Source: Noviherbaspirillum denitrificans (GTDB lineage Bacteria > Pseudomonadota > Gammaproteobacteria > Burkholderiales > Burkholderiaceae_D). From it: a stretch of 64,000 bases of DNA. A program made the position numbers and the translations under genes. The DNA is taken from assembly GCF_002211445.1 (NCBI RefSeq), contig NZ_LSTO01000003.1, positions 20,454 through 84,453 on the forward strand, given 5' to 3'. Below are positions 55,783 to 64,000 of this stretch, piece by piece. The notes below the pieces were generated by a model that saw only the letters and a program-made list of their open reading frames with translations, made no database searches and was not told where the DNA came from. How positions within the stretch are numbered: the first letter of the stretch is position 1; every line of letters begins with the position of its first letter.

Positions 55783-56634
55783 ATGAAACTCGTGCGCTAC
55801 GGCCGCAGCGGCAAGGAGAAGCCTGGTTTGATCGACGCGGAGGGTCGCGTCCGCGACCTGTCGGGCGTGGTCGATGACATCGGCCCCGACCAGCTTTCCG
55901 ACAAGGTGCTGAAGCGCCTTGCAAAGATCAAACCAGAGTCGCTGCCGCTGGTGCGCGGCAATCCGCGCCGCGGCGTTCCGCTTGCCCGTGTGGGCAAATT
56001 CATCGGCATCGGTTTGAATTATTCCGACCACGCGGCGGAAGCCGGCATGGCGATTCCAAAGGAACCGATCGTCTTCATGAAAGCAACGTCCTGCCTCTCC
56101 GGCCCGGATGATCCGGTCATGCTGCCGAAGGGCTCGAAGAAGACCGACTGGGAAGTGGAACTGGGTGTCGTAATCGGCACGGTCGCACGCTCGGTGAGCG
56201 AAAAAGATGCGCTGTCCCATGTGGCCGGCTATTGCGTCGTCAATGACGTATCGGAGCGCGAGTACCAGCTCGAGCGCGGCACGCAATGGGACAAGGGCAA
56301 GGGGTGCGACACCTTCGGCCCGGTTGGCCCCTGGCTGGTGACACGCGACGAAGTGCCGAATCCACAGCGCCTCGAACTCTGGCTGGACCTGAACGGCAAG
56401 CGCGTACAGTCCGGCAATACGAAAACGATGATCTTTTCCGTCGCCAAGCTGGTCAGCTACGTGAGCCGCTTCATGACACTCATGCCGGGCGACATCATCA
56501 CCACCGGCACGCCACCGGGCGTCGGCATGGGCATGAAGCCGCCGCAGTTCCTGAAACGCGGGGACGAACTCGTATTGGGAATCGAAGGGCTGGGTGAACA
56601 GCGCCAGTCCGTCGTTGCCTACAAGGCGGCCTGA
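55783..56634 (+). CDS. Fumarylacetoacetate hydrolase-family protein
   Basis: A 283-aa FAH-superfamily enzyme of the ureidoglycolate-lyase/HpcE-like group that cleaves or isomerises 2-keto acids with Mg. Core motifs: FIGIGLNYSDHAAEAGM, KTDWEVELGVVIG (metal Glu), GYCVVNDVSEREYQ, WDKGKGCDTFGPVGPWL, and PGDIITTGTPPGVG. GAGGAG lies 6 nt before the ATG. Substrate not assigned. It converges with the maiA gene, which lies 8 bp away. Confidence 0.9.
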   Translation: MKLVRYGRSGKEKPGLIDAEGRVRDLSGVVDDIGPDQLSDKVLKRLAKIKPESLPLVRGNPRRGVPLARVGKFIGIGLNYSDHAAEAGMAIPKEPIVFMKATSCLSGPDDPVMLPKGSKKTDWEVELGVVIGTVARSVSEKDALSHVAGYCVVNDVSEREYQLERGTQWDKGKGCDTFGPVGPWLVTRDEVPNPQRLELWLDLNGKRVQSGNTKTMIFSVAKLVSYVSRFMTLMPGDIITTGTPPGVGMGMKPPQFLKRGDELVLGIEGLGEQRQSVVAYKAA

Positions 56635-56642
56635 TACGGCGG

Positions 56643-57299
56643 CTATTCGGCGTCGGGCTGGCTGGCCGGCGCCGCCTTGGCGAATGCATCGAGCGTCAGG
56701 CAAGCATCATTGATACGCAGGATCGTCGGCATGGCGGATAGGTCGCATTCCAGCCGGCGTGCGTTCGCGATTTGCGGAATGAGGCAGCAATCCGCCAGCG
56801 TGGGCGTGTCGCCGAAGCAGAACCGCCCGGTGCGTTCGTCGCGCGCCAGCATGGTTTCGATGGAGGCAAGGCCCTGTTCGCACCAGTGCCGATACCACGC
56901 ATTCTTGTCGTCCTCGCTCACCTTAAGATTGCGGACGAGGTAGCGCAACACGCGCAGGTTGTTGATCGGGTGGATATCGCAGGCGATTGACAGTGCGATA
57001 CCGCGTACATGGGCGCGGTCGATCGGATCGCCGGGAAGAAGCGGCGGCGCGGGATGCGTCTCGTCGAGGTATTCGATGATGGCAAGCGACTGCGTCAATG
57101 CCCTCTGCACGCCATCCACCTCGTCAACCAGCGCAGGCACGAGGGCATCGGGATTCAGCTTCCGGTATTCCGGGCTGAACTGCTCTCCCCCGTTGCGCAA
57201 CAGGTGGACCGGGACCACCTCATACGGCAGCCCCTTCAGGTTCAACGCGATACGCACGCGATACGATGCCGAACTGCGAAAGTAGCTGTACAGCTTCAT
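56643..57299 (-). CDS. maiA: Maleylacetoacetate/maleylpyruvate isomerase (zeta-class GST)
   Basis: A 218-aa glutathione transferase that isomerises maleylacetoacetate or maleylpyruvate. The active-site block is YSYFRSSASYRVRIALNLKG, with Ser-Ser-x-Ser for glutathione. QSLAIIEYLDETHP and the C-terminal FCFGDTPTLADCCLIPQI follow. ATG 57299 follows GGAGG. With the adjacent small FAH-type hydrolase it fits the gentisate route (NagL/NagK) as well as tyrosine degradation; the dioxygenase is not in the window. Confidence 0.9.
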   Translation of the reverse strand: MKLYSYFRSSASYRVRIALNLKGLPYEVVPVHLLRNGGEQFSPEYRKLNPDALVPALVDEVDGVQRALTQSLAIIEYLDETHPAPPLLPGDPIDRAHVRGIALSIACDIHPINNLRVLRYLVRNLKVSEDDKNAWYRHWCEQGLASIETMLARDERTGRFCFGDTPTLADCCLIPQIANARRLECDLSAMPTILRINDACLTLDAFAKAAPASQPDAE

Positions 57300-57322
57300 T
57301 CCGGCCTCCGGTCCCTGCACAA

Positions 57323-58018
57323 TCAAACGACTCGCACCTTCAGTTCGCCCAGGCCGGCAATCGCCCCTTCGAGGAGGTCGCCCTGCTTTACCGCAGCGAC
57401 ACCTTCCGGGGTACCGGTGAAGATCAGGTCGCCTGGGCGAAGCTCGTAGTACTTCGACAGGTGCTCGATGGTTTCCGCGACGTTCCAGATCAGTTTTTCG
57501 ACATCGCTCTTCTGGCGGCTTGCACCGTTCACATCGAGCTTGATCTCACCCTTGGCGTAATGTCCGGTTTCGGACACTGGATGGAGAGGCGCGATTGGCG
57601 CGGAGAAATCAAAACCCTTGCCGGTGCACCATGGACGGCCCAGTTTCTTCGCTTCGCCCTGCAGGTCGCGACGGGTCATGTCGAGGCCGACGGCGTAGCC
57701 CCAAACATGTTGCAGGGCATCTGCGGCGGCAATGTTCTTCCCGCCCTTGCCGATTGCAACAACCAGTTCGATTTCATGGTGCAGGTCAGCGGTCATCGGC
57801 GGGTACGGCATTTCACCCACCGCGCCATGCTGCACCGGCAGAACGGCATCCGCCGGCTTCATGAAGAAGAACGGCGCCTCGCGGCCGGTTGCGCCCATCT
57901 CCTTGGCGTGTTCGACGTAGTTGCGGCCGACGCAGTAGATGCGATGTACCGGGAAAACGGCATCGCTGCCGGCAACGGGAACAGTAGCTACGGGTGGCTG
58001 GGGAATGGCAAATTGCAT
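57323..58018 (-). CDS. FAH-family hydrolase, fumarylpyruvate hydrolase-like
   Basis: A 231-aa FAH-superfamily enzyme. It shows VHRIYCVGRNYVEHAKEMG, FFFMKPADAVLP, DLHHEIELVVAIGKGG (metal Glu), and RPGDLIFTGTPEGVAAV. The short length and the RIYCVGRNY start resemble NagK fumarylpyruvate hydrolase, not the 420-aa FahA. The maiA gene starts 23 bp after its stop, so the two form an operon. Confidence 0.9.
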   Translation of the reverse strand: MQFAIPQPPVATVPVAGSDAVFPVHRIYCVGRNYVEHAKEMGATGREAPFFFMKPADAVLPVQHGAVGEMPYPPMTADLHHEIELVVAIGKGGKNIAAADALQHVWGYAVGLDMTRRDLQGEAKKLGRPWCTGKGFDFSAPIAPLHPVSETGHYAKGEIKLDVNGASRQKSDVEKLIWNVAETIEHLSKYYELRPGDLIFTGTPEGVAAVKQGDLLEGAIAGLGELKVRVV

Positions 58019-58084
58019 GGTGGGCTCCTGGTTATTTTTCTGATTATGCCATCGGTGAACCGGATGCGCCTGAAGCGTCCGGCC

Positions 58085-58124
58085 AAAGAAAAACCGCCTT
58101 GCCGGCGAGCGAACAAGGCGGTTT
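58085..58124 (-). terminator. Intrinsic terminator of livHMGF
   Basis: AAACCGCCTTG / CAAGGCGGTTT stem; on the minus strand it is followed by TTCTTT. It lies just after the livF stop. Confidence 0.85.
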
Positions 58125-58144
58125 GCATGTGATGCAGAAAGTGC

Positions 58145-58870
58145 TTAACCTTCGCCGAGATAAGCCTCGCGCACCTTCGGATCATCGAGCATGTCCTTGG
58201 CATTGCCGGTCATGGTGATGAGGCCGGAGTCCATCACGTAACCGCGGTGCGCAGCCTGCAGCGCCAGCTTCGCGTTCTGCTCGACCAGAAGGATGGTCAC
58301 GCCCTGCGCCGACACATTGCGCACAACTTCGAAGATCTTTTCGACCATGATCGGCGACAGGCCCATCGACGGCTCGTCCAGCAGCAGCAGCTTCGGATGG
58401 CTCATCAGCGCGCGCGCCATCGCCAGCATCTGCTGTTCACCGCCCGACAAGGTGCCGGCCAGCTGCGCGGAACGCTCCTTCAGGCGCGGGAACACGCCGA
58501 ACCACTTGTCGATGTCGGCCTGGATGCCATCCTTGTCGTCGCGGATGTAAGCACCCATCATCAGGTTTTCGAGGATGGTCATGCGGGTGAACACGCCGCG
58601 ACCTTCCGGCACCATCGCCAGCTTGTTCTTGACCAGCTCGAACGACTTGGTGCCCTGGATCTGGCTGCCCGAATAGTAAATATTTCCTTCGACCTTGCAG
58701 CCCGGCAGCGTGCCGGTGATGGCCTTGAGCGTCGTCGTCTTGCCCGCGCCATTCGCGCCGATCAGCGTGACGAGCTCGCCCTTGTTGACTTCAAGGTCGA
58801 CGCCCTTGACCGCCTGGATGCCGCCGTAGGCGATCTTCAGGCCGCTGACCTTCAGAATGTTTTCGCTCAT
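58145..58870 (-). CDS. livF: Branched-chain amino-acid ABC transporter ATPase LivF
   Basis: A 241-aa ATPase. Walker A IGANGAGKTTTL, signature LSGGEQQMLAMARAL, Walker B LLLLDEPSMGL. The PEGRGVF block is typical of LivF. ATG 58870 overlaps the livG stop (TAATG). It works with LivG on the LivHM channel. Confidence 0.95.
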   Translation of the reverse strand: MSENILKVSGLKIAYGGIQAVKGVDLEVNKGELVTLIGANGAGKTTTLKAITGTLPGCKVEGNIYYSGSQIQGTKSFELVKNKLAMVPEGRGVFTRMTILENLMMGAYIRDDKDGIQADIDKWFGVFPRLKERSAQLAGTLSGGEQQMLAMARALMSHPKLLLLDEPSMGLSPIMVEKIFEVVRNVSAQGVTILLVEQNAKLALQAAHRGYVMDSGLITMTGNAKDMLDDPKVREAYLGEG

Positions 58871-59640
58871 TAGTGTCCACCTCCCAAATATGCCTCGATC
58901 ACCGCCGGGTTCTTTTGCACCTCGGCCGGTACGCCTTCCGCGATCGGTTTGCCGTAATCGAGCACCGTGAGGCGGTCGCACAGTCCCATCATCAGTTTCA
59001 CGTCGTGTTCGATCAGCAGGATCGTCTTGCCTTCCGCCTTGATCTTGACCAGCAGTTCGCGCAGCGCGAGCTTTTCGGTCGCGTTCATGCCGGCGGCCGG
59101 TTCGTCCAGTGCCAGTAGTTGCGGATCGGTCGCCAGTGCGCGCGCGATTTCCAGGCGGCGCTGATCGCCGTAGGACAGGTGACGCGACGTGCGTCCTGCG
59201 AATTGCGCGATGCCGACGAAGTCGAGCAGTTCCATCGCACGGCGGCGGATGGATGCTTCTTCTTCACGCGCTGCCTTGTGGTGCAGTACGGCGCCGAGCA
59301 CGCCCTGCTTGGTGCGGACGTGACGGCCGACCATCACGTTTTCCAGCGCGGACATCTCGCCGAACAGGCGGATGTTCTGGAATGTACGCGCGATGCCTGC
59401 CTTGGCCACTTCATGCGGTGCGGACGGCGAGTACGGCTTGCCGGCGAGTTCGAAGGTACCGGTGTCGGGCTGATACAGGCCTGTGATCACGTTGAAGAAC
59501 GTGGTCTTGCCGGCGCCGTTCGGGCCGATGAGGCCGTAGATCTGGCCGCGCATGATCTTGATGTTGACGTCCGACAGCGCCTGCAGGCCGCCGAAGCGCT
59601 TGTTCACACCTGCAATATTCAGAATGGTTTGTTCGCTCAT
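58870..59640 (-). CDS. livG: Branched-chain amino-acid ABC transporter ATPase LivG
   Basis: A 256-aa ATPase. Walker A GPNGAGKTTFFNVITG, FELAGKPY, ARTFQNIRLFGEMSALENVMVG and signature LSYGDQRRLEIARAL, Walker B LLALDEPAAGMN identify LivG. It overlaps livF by one base and follows livM by 9 bp. Confidence 0.95.
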   Translation of the reverse strand: MSEQTILNIAGVNKRFGGLQALSDVNIKIMRGQIYGLIGPNGAGKTTFFNVITGLYQPDTGTFELAGKPYSPSAPHEVAKAGIARTFQNIRLFGEMSALENVMVGRHVRTKQGVLGAVLHHKAAREEEASIRRRAMELLDFVGIAQFAGRTSRHLSYGDQRRLEIARALATDPQLLALDEPAAGMNATEKLALRELLVKIKAEGKTILLIEHDVKLMMGLCDRLTVLDYGKPIAEGVPAEVQKNPAVIEAYLGGGH

Positions 59641-59649
59641 GAAAGTTCC

Positions 59650-60870
59650 TTATGCAGCCAGCGCCGTCGGTTCTTTTTCGTCGTGACGCTTCTTGGCGTT
59701 CGCGTCCATGCGGTCTTCGTGTTGCGGCGAGGGCCACAGACCTGCGGGGCGGTACAGCATGATCACAACCATGGCCAGGCCGTACAGCAACTGGCGCAGC
59801 ACTTCGGCATCGATCAGCACGGCACCGAACAACTGGCGTTGCAGCGGTTCGACCACGTGGCGCAGCACTTCCGGCAGCGCGGCGAGGATCACGCCGCCGA
59901 GCACGACGCCGGGGATGTGGCCGATACCGCCCAGCACCACCATCGCGAGCACAGCGATCGATTCCATCAGCGAGAACGATTCCGGCGAGATGAAGCCCTG
60001 GAACGATGCGAACATGGCGCCAGAAATACCGCCGAAGGAAGCACCCATGCCGAATGCGAGCAGCTTGATGTTGCGAGTGTTGATGCCCATCGCCTTGGCG
60101 GCGATTTCGTCTTCGCGGATCGCGACGAAGGCGCGGCCGAGACGGGAATGCTGCAGGCGGACGGAAATGAAGATGATCGCCGCGCACAGTGCCAGGAACA
60201 GGAAATAGTACGCATTGACCGACGGCATGGACATGCCGAGGAACTTCACCGTCGCGTTGGTGCCAGGTTCACCTGCAAGCGACACGCCGAAAATGCGGAT
60301 CGGGTCGATCAGGTTGATACCTTGCGGGCCGTTGGTGATGTTCACCGGCGCGTTCAGGTTGTTCATGAAGATGCGGATGATTTCGCCAAAGCCGAGTGTC
60401 ACGATGGCCAGGTAGTCGCCGCGCAGCTTCAGAGTCGGTGCGCCGAGCAGCGCGCCGAAGAAGGCTGCCAGTGCGGCGCCGAGCGGCACGATCATCCAGA
60501 CCGACAGGTGAATGCCGTTCTTCGCCGCTTCCTCGCCCACCATCCAGATCAGTGCATCCCCGATCATCGGATACTGGTTGACGAAGGATTCGAGCACGGT
60601 CGCGAATTGCGGCGATGCCAGCAGGCCGGTCATGTAGGCGCCCAGCGCGTAGAACGCGATGTAACCCAAGTCCAGCAGGCCGGCCATGCCGACCACGATA
60701 TTCAGGCCGAGCGCGAGCATGATGTACAGCAGCGCCAGGTCCATGATACGCACCCAGGAATTGCCGTAGTGCATGGCAATGAACGGGAATGCGGCCAGCG
60801 CAATGCCGAGGATGGCAAAGCTGGTGAAGGCCTTGCGCGGATTGTGTTTGACGTCGAATAGTGTTGACAT
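59650..60870 (-). CDS. livM: Branched-chain amino-acid ABC transporter permease LivM
   Basis: A 406-aa permease with about 9-10 helices. Family blocks are LNIVVGMAGLLDLGYIAFYALGAY, LRGDYLAIVTLGFGEIIRI and the EAA-like loop AFVAIREDEIAAKAMGIN. The N-terminal cytoplasmic part and C-terminus are charged. The C-terminal tail is a little long for the family. Confidence 0.95.
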   Translation of the reverse strand: MSTLFDVKHNPRKAFTSFAILGIALAAFPFIAMHYGNSWVRIMDLALLYIMLALGLNIVVGMAGLLDLGYIAFYALGAYMTGLLASPQFATVLESFVNQYPMIGDALIWMVGEEAAKNGIHLSVWMIVPLGAALAAFFGALLGAPTLKLRGDYLAIVTLGFGEIIRIFMNNLNAPVNITNGPQGINLIDPIRIFGVSLAGEPGTNATVKFLGMSMPSVNAYYFLFLALCAAIIFISVRLQHSRLGRAFVAIREDEIAAKAMGINTRNIKLLAFGMGASFGGISGAMFASFQGFISPESFSLMESIAVLAMVVLGGIGHIPGVVLGGVILAALPEVLRHVVEPLQRQLFGAVLIDAEVLRQLLYGLAMVVIMLYRPAGLWPSPQHEDRMDANAKKRHDEKEPTALAA

Positions 60871-60891
60871 GAAGCTCTCCTCTACTTGCGC

Positions 60892-61821
60892 TTACGCACG
60901 GTCCGCAACACGTTCACCCATGATGCCGGACGGACGCAGTGTGAGTACGATGATTAGCACGATGAATGCAAAGATGTCCTGGTAGTGGCTGCCGAGGAAG
61001 CCGCCGGTCAGGTCACCGATGTAACCGGCGCCAAGGCTTTCGATCAGGCCAAGCAGGATGCCGCCGACCATTGCGCCGTAGATGTTGCCGATACCGCCGA
61101 GCACCGCGGCGGAGAATGCCTTCAGGCCGGGCACGAAGCCCATCGCGAACTGGGCGGACGAGTAGTTGGCACCCCACATCACGCCGGCAACCGCAGCGAG
61201 TGCGGCACCGATGGCGAAGGTCATCACGATGACCTTGTTGGCATCGACACCCATCAGGCCCGCAACGCGCGGATTCTCCGCAGTGGCGCGCATGGCGCGG
61301 CCCATACGGGTGCGCTCGACCAGCAGCACCAGGCCAACCATGGCGGCGGTGGCGAGCAGGAGCAGCATGACCTGGGTCGGCGAAATCAGCGCGCCACCGA
61401 TGGTGAAGGGCTCGGACGGCATCACTTGCGGGAAGGGGATGGGGCTGCGGCCCCAGATCATCATCGCGAAGGTTTGCAGCAGGATGGACACGCCGATCGC
61501 GGTGATCAGCGGAGCGAGACGCGGCGCATTGCGCAGGCGGCGATAGGCGACGCGTTCGATGATGATGTTGACAAGCACACAGACCGGGATCGCGCCGACG
61601 ATCGCAATACCCAGCTTGACGATGCCGGGCAGGTCGGGGGCGACCTTTTGCAGCAGTTGCAGGATGGTGACACCCATCATGGCACCAATCATCAGCACAT
61701 CGCCATGCGCGAAGTTGATCAGATTCAGAACGCCGTACACCATGGTGTACCCGAGCGCGACCAGCGCATACATACTGCCTAGCACCAGTCCGTTGATGAT
61801 TTGTTGGATAAATGTATCCAT
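60892..61821 (-). CDS. livH: Branched-chain amino-acid ABC transporter permease LivH
   Basis: A 309-aa permease: QQIINGLVLGSMYALVALGYTMVYGVLNLINFAHGDVLMIGA, then RAMRATAENPRVAGLMGVD and AAVLGGIGNIYGAMVGG. It is the first gene of livHMGF. No periplasmic binding protein (LivJ/K) lies beside it. A long leader with a terminator and a small peptide precedes it. Confidence 0.95.
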   Translation of the reverse strand: MDTFIQQIINGLVLGSMYALVALGYTMVYGVLNLINFAHGDVLMIGAMMGVTILQLLQKVAPDLPGIVKLGIAIVGAIPVCVLVNIIIERVAYRRLRNAPRLAPLITAIGVSILLQTFAMMIWGRSPIPFPQVMPSEPFTIGGALISPTQVMLLLLATAAMVGLVLLVERTRMGRAMRATAENPRVAGLMGVDANKVIVMTFAIGAALAAVAGVMWGANYSSAQFAMGFVPGLKAFSAAVLGGIGNIYGAMVGGILLGLIESLGAGYIGDLTGGFLGSHYQDIFAFIVLIIVLTLRPSGIMGERVADRA

Positions 61822-61913
61822 GGTTTACCTACTCTCTATGAAAGATCGTTCAAATCGGTCTGCAACTTCATTGCGAAAGCAATGTGCAAACGCAGCAATT
61901 CGATTCAGATAAC

Positions 61914-61948
61914 AAAAACGGCACCCGGGGAGTTACCTCGAGGTGCCG
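61914..61948 (-). terminator. Attenuator-like intrinsic terminator upstream of livH
   Basis: On the minus strand CGGCACC, then CGAGG/CCCCG (one mismatch) and GGTGCCG fold to a 12-bp stem with a 5-nt loop and one bulged T, followed directly by TTTTT. It lies about 95 bp before livH and 18 nt after the leader-peptide stop. Confidence 0.8.
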
Positions 61949-61965
61949 CCTGGAGAATTCATTGT

Positions 61966-62022
61966 TTATCTGCAAAGAACTGCAGCGAAAATGCGAATAG
62001 CGTGGGTGGTCTGGATGCGCAT
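61966..62022 (-). CDS. Putative liv leader peptide (18 aa)
   Basis: An ATG at 62022 follows AGGAG by 8 nt, a consensus ribosome site. The 18-codon frame reads MRIQTTHAIRIFAAVLCR and stops at 61966, upstream of an intrinsic terminator. It contains two Ile, one Val and one Leu. A second mini-frame, MNSPGGTSR (61962-61933), overlaps the 5' arm of the terminator. The role in attenuation is inferred. Confidence 0.6.
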   Translation of the reverse strand: MRIQTTHAIRIFAAVLCR

Positions 62023-62102
62023 GATCGTGTCTCCTATGCCGTCTTCGGTAAAAAACTTTTTTAGTTTAGTGTTGCCTTTTGAGCGCACCTGAACCGGGCG
62101 GC

Positions 62103-62108
62103 ATTATA
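62103..62108 (-). promoter_or_regulatory. -10 box of livHMGF
   Basis: The minus strand reads TATAAT. Position 17 bp upstream offers only GTTTCA as -35. Predicted transcript start near 62096 gives a leader of about 275 nt. Confidence 0.55.
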
Positions 62109-62394
62109 CCGAACCTGTTCTCATATGAAACATTTTTGCGTCATCTTCACGTCATTCGCTGCGAAAGCAACAACAATTCCTTCGAACTGTTGGAACACTT
62201 GCAACGATCGACGTTCCCTGCCGCCGTAGTACGCTCCGCCAACACCCGCGCCTTTATCAATTCGCGACACGTGTTATCTACTTTATATTCAAAACTGCAA
62301 AAAACTTCCTGAATATTTGCGGTAGCCGTCCTGCCTGTTTCATCGGCTGCGCCCTGCAGTCACTGCCGCCATGGCTGGAGCAGCGCCGCATGCA

Positions 62395-62419
62395 CCTGCA
62401 ATGACACTGTCATTGCAGG
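62395..62419. repeat. 25-bp near-perfect palindrome
   Basis: CCTGCAATGACA and TGTCATTGCAGG flank one central base. No T-run follows on either strand. Confidence 0.6.
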
Positions 62420-62467
62420 CTGCATCATAACGACGAACGCAAAAAACAATTGATGGAAATTTCAGAC

Positions 62468-62492
62468 GCGGCCTGAATTAAATTCCGGCCGC
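62468..62492 (-). terminator. Possible terminator hairpin after ispH
   Basis: GCGGCC-T-GAATT / AATTC-C-GGCCGC with a single central base lies 27 bp after the ispH stop. A T-run follows only on the plus strand, so function on the ispH side is uncertain. Confidence 0.35.
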
Positions 62493-62518
62493 TTTTCGGC
62501 GCTGAGCCGCAGCAATGC

Positions 62519-63460
62519 TCAGCTTGCGCGAGCAGCCGTCAAACCTTTTGGCATGGGGAAAGTCACGTTTTCCTCAACGCCGGGGAGCGGACGGACGCTC
62601 TTTGCGCCGAGGTCCTTGAGACGGTTGATGACGGCCTCGACCAGCACTTCGGGCGCGGAGGCGCCAGCAGTGACGCCGATGCGGGAGGCGCCTTCGATCC
62701 AGGCGGGATTGATCTGGTCAGCACTGTCGACCATGTAGGCGGCCGCGCCCTTCTTCTCCGCCACTTCGCGCAGGCGATTGGAATTGGAACTGTTCGGGCT
62801 GCCGACCACAACCACGACTTCCACTTGCGGCGCCATGAACTTCACCGCTTCCTGGCGGTTGGTGGTGGCATAGCAGATATCGCCCTTCTTCGGCTCAGAG
62901 ATGTTCGGGAAGCGGCGCTTGAGGGCGGCGATGACATCGGCGGTGTCATCGACGGACAGCGTGGTCTGCGAGACAAAGGCCAGCATGTCCGGATTGGCAA
63001 CCTTCAGTTTATCGACGTCCGCGACGTTTTCGACGAGGTACATGCCCTCTTCCGCCTGCCCCATCGTGCCCTCGACCTCGGGATGGCCATCGTGGCCGAT
63101 CATAATGATCTCGCGCCCTTCGCGGCGCATCTTGGCAACCTCGACATGCACTTTGGTCACCAGCGGGCAGGTGGCATCGAAGACGCGCAGGCCGCGTGCC
63201 TCGGCTTCTGCCTGGACCGCCTTCGACACGCCGTGTGCAGAGAAGATGACGGTGTTTCCGGCAGGGACTTCTTCAAGCTCTTCGATGAAGATTGCGCCCT
63301 TGGCGCGCAGGTCATTGACGACGTAGGCGTTGTGCACGATTTCGTGGCGCACGTAAATCGGCGCGCCGAATTCCGCGATGGCGCGCTCGACGATTTCGAT
63401 CGCACGGTCGACGCCGGCGCAGAAGCCGCGCGGCTGGGCAAGCAGGATTTCCTTATCCAT
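62519..63460 (-). CDS. ispH: 4-Hydroxy-3-methylbut-2-enyl diphosphate reductase
   Basis: The last enzyme of the MEP isoprenoid pathway, with a [4Fe-4S] cluster. The 313-aa protein has the three cluster cysteines in [31 protein letters not shown] and [28 protein letters not shown] and [14 protein letters not shown] also match. It follows slpA by 22 bp, the usual pair in Proteobacteria. Confidence 0.97.
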   Translation of the reverse strand: MDKEILLAQPRGFCAGVDRAIEIVERAIAEFGAPIYVRHEIVHNAYVVNDLRAKGAIFIEELEEVPAGNTVIFSAHGVSKAVQAEAEARGLRVFDATCPLVTKVHVEVAKMRREGREIIMIGHDGHPEVEGTMGQAEEGMYLVENVADVDKLKVANPDMLAFVSQTTLSVDDTADVIAALKRRFPNISEPKKGDICYATTNRQEAVKFMAPQVEVVVVVGSPNSSNSNRLREVAEKKGAAAYMVDSADQINPAWIEGASRIGVTAGASAPEVLVEAVINRLKDLGAKSVRPLPGVEENVTFPMPKGLTAARAS

Positions 63461-63482
63461 GGTCTGGCTGCAAGGGCAAAAA

Positions 63483-63938
63483 TTACAGGATACCGATGAT
63501 CCGGACTTCGAACTTCAGCGTCTGACCGGCCAGGGGATGGTTGAAGTCAAACAGCGCACTGTCGGCATCGATGGCGCGCAGGACGCCGGCAAACTGTCCG
63601 CCGCTCGGCGCATTGAATTCGATCAGGTCACCGACAACATATTCTTCGCCACCGCCCGAATTTTCATCGAGCGTTGCGCGGGAAATACGCTGGATCAGGT
63701 CAGGATTGCGCGGGCCGAAGGCTTTTTCGGGCGGCAGCTCGAACACGGTCTGCGTACCCTCCTGCAGACCGAGGAGGCATTCCTCGAGAAACGGTGCCAG
63801 CTGGCCGGTGCCGAGTTGCAGTGTGGCGGGGTTTTCGTCAAACGTACTAACAATGTTATTACCGTCGACTCCCGCCAGCCGGTAATGGAGGGTCAGGTAG
63901 GAAGAAGGGGTGACGACAGGGACGGCGGACTGGGACAT
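63483..63938 (-). CDS. slpA: FKBP-type peptidyl-prolyl isomerase SlpA
   Basis: A 151-aa FKBP/SlyD-like isomerase. It shows [10 protein letters not shown], the [20 protein letters not shown] core, [21 protein letters not shown] and [19 protein letters not shown]. It lacks the His-rich tail of SlyD, as SlpA does. The upstream region is cut by the window end. Confidence 0.93.
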   Translation of the reverse strand: MSQSAVPVVTPSSYLTLHYRLAGVDGNNIVSTFDENPATLQLGTGQLAPFLEECLLGLQEGTQTVFELPPEKAFGPRNPDLIQRISRATLDENSGGGEEYVVGDLIEFNAPSGGQFAGVLRAIDADSALFDFNHPLAGQTLKFEVRIIGIL

Positions 63939-64000
63939 GGGAATTCCGGTTCAAAAGGTAACCCTGTATTGTATTCCACGTGTGCAGCACCCCGCCGCAT

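Larger units (their letters stand above)
61822..62518. other. livH leader and ispH 3' flank
   Basis: About 700 bp. It holds the liv terminator (61914-61948), leader peptide (61966-62022), promoter (62103-62108), a 25-bp palindrome (62395-62419) and a hairpin (62468-62492). No other gene was recognised. Confidence 0.5.

Noticed and set aside
62079..62312. A 77-codon plus-strand frame upstream of livH
   Set aside because: It overlaps the likely liv promoter, has no ribosome site and no recognisable sequence.

Overview
The window is chromosomal DNA of a GC-rich betaproteobacterium, most likely Burkholderiales and close to Oxalobacteraceae (Herbaspirillum/Noviherbaspirillum-like). That placement rests on gene content and order (scpB-rluB, aat-bpt-pyrD, clpS-clpA-csp, slpA-ispH, livHMGF) and is inference, not a database match. 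No insertion sequence, prophage, CRISPR array or rRNA gene was found.

Layout. 1-2.8 kb: rluB (cut by the window edge), scpB, initiator tRNA, a Nudix hydrolase and an orphan tatA. 3.6-7.4 kb: a secreted protein with a long Ala-Pro tail and two convergent paralogous beta-helix proteins with twin-arginine signals. 7.4-31.1 kb: a large exopolysaccharide or O-antigen locus, all on the minus strand. It runs from wzc (tyrosine autokinase) and a WecA-like initiating transferase through rfaH, tviB, a UDP-HexNAc 4-epimerase, an aminotransferase/acetyltransferase pair, Wzx- and Wzy-like proteins, four glycosyltransferases, two asparagine-synthase-type proteins and rfbB/rfbA. It ends, past a tRNA-Tyr, with a WbqC protein coupled to one of the beta-helix genes. 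31.5-34.0 kb: a Tat-exported tyrosinase and a second WbqC protein. 34.3-41.5 kb: an ammonium transporter under an apparent sigma-54/NtrC promoter, then the N-degron genes aat, bpt, clpA and clpS around pyrD, and a cold-shock gene. 41.7-54.3 kb: a Cache-domain histidine kinase and NarL-type regulator, icd, rluE, hupE with a TPR protein, small secreted proteins, rpsT, murJ, a SirB1-like protein, uup and tRNA-Arg. 54.4-58.0 kb: small envelope proteins and two FAH-family hydrolases with a maleylacetoacetate/maleylpyruvate isomerase. 58.1-63.9 kb: livHMGF branched-chain amino-acid transporter, then slpA-ispH.

Most interesting signals. (1) An exact ops element in a JUMPstart-like context lies between rfaH and tviB, so the antiterminator appears to be encoded beside its own recruitment site at the head of the sugar-gene operon. 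(2) A 24-bp sequence containing the palindrome CGAAATTTCG occurs identically about 200 bp upstream of both wzc and the WecA-like gene, suggesting a shared operator. (3) The livH leader holds a TATAAT box, an 18-codon leader peptide with a consensus Shine-Dalgarno sequence, and an intrinsic terminator upstream of livH, which together look like a transcription attenuator. (4) A 24-bp minisatellite encodes 31 Ala-Pro dipeptides in a secreted protein. All of these come from reading the sequence by eye; none was tested by alignment or folding software.
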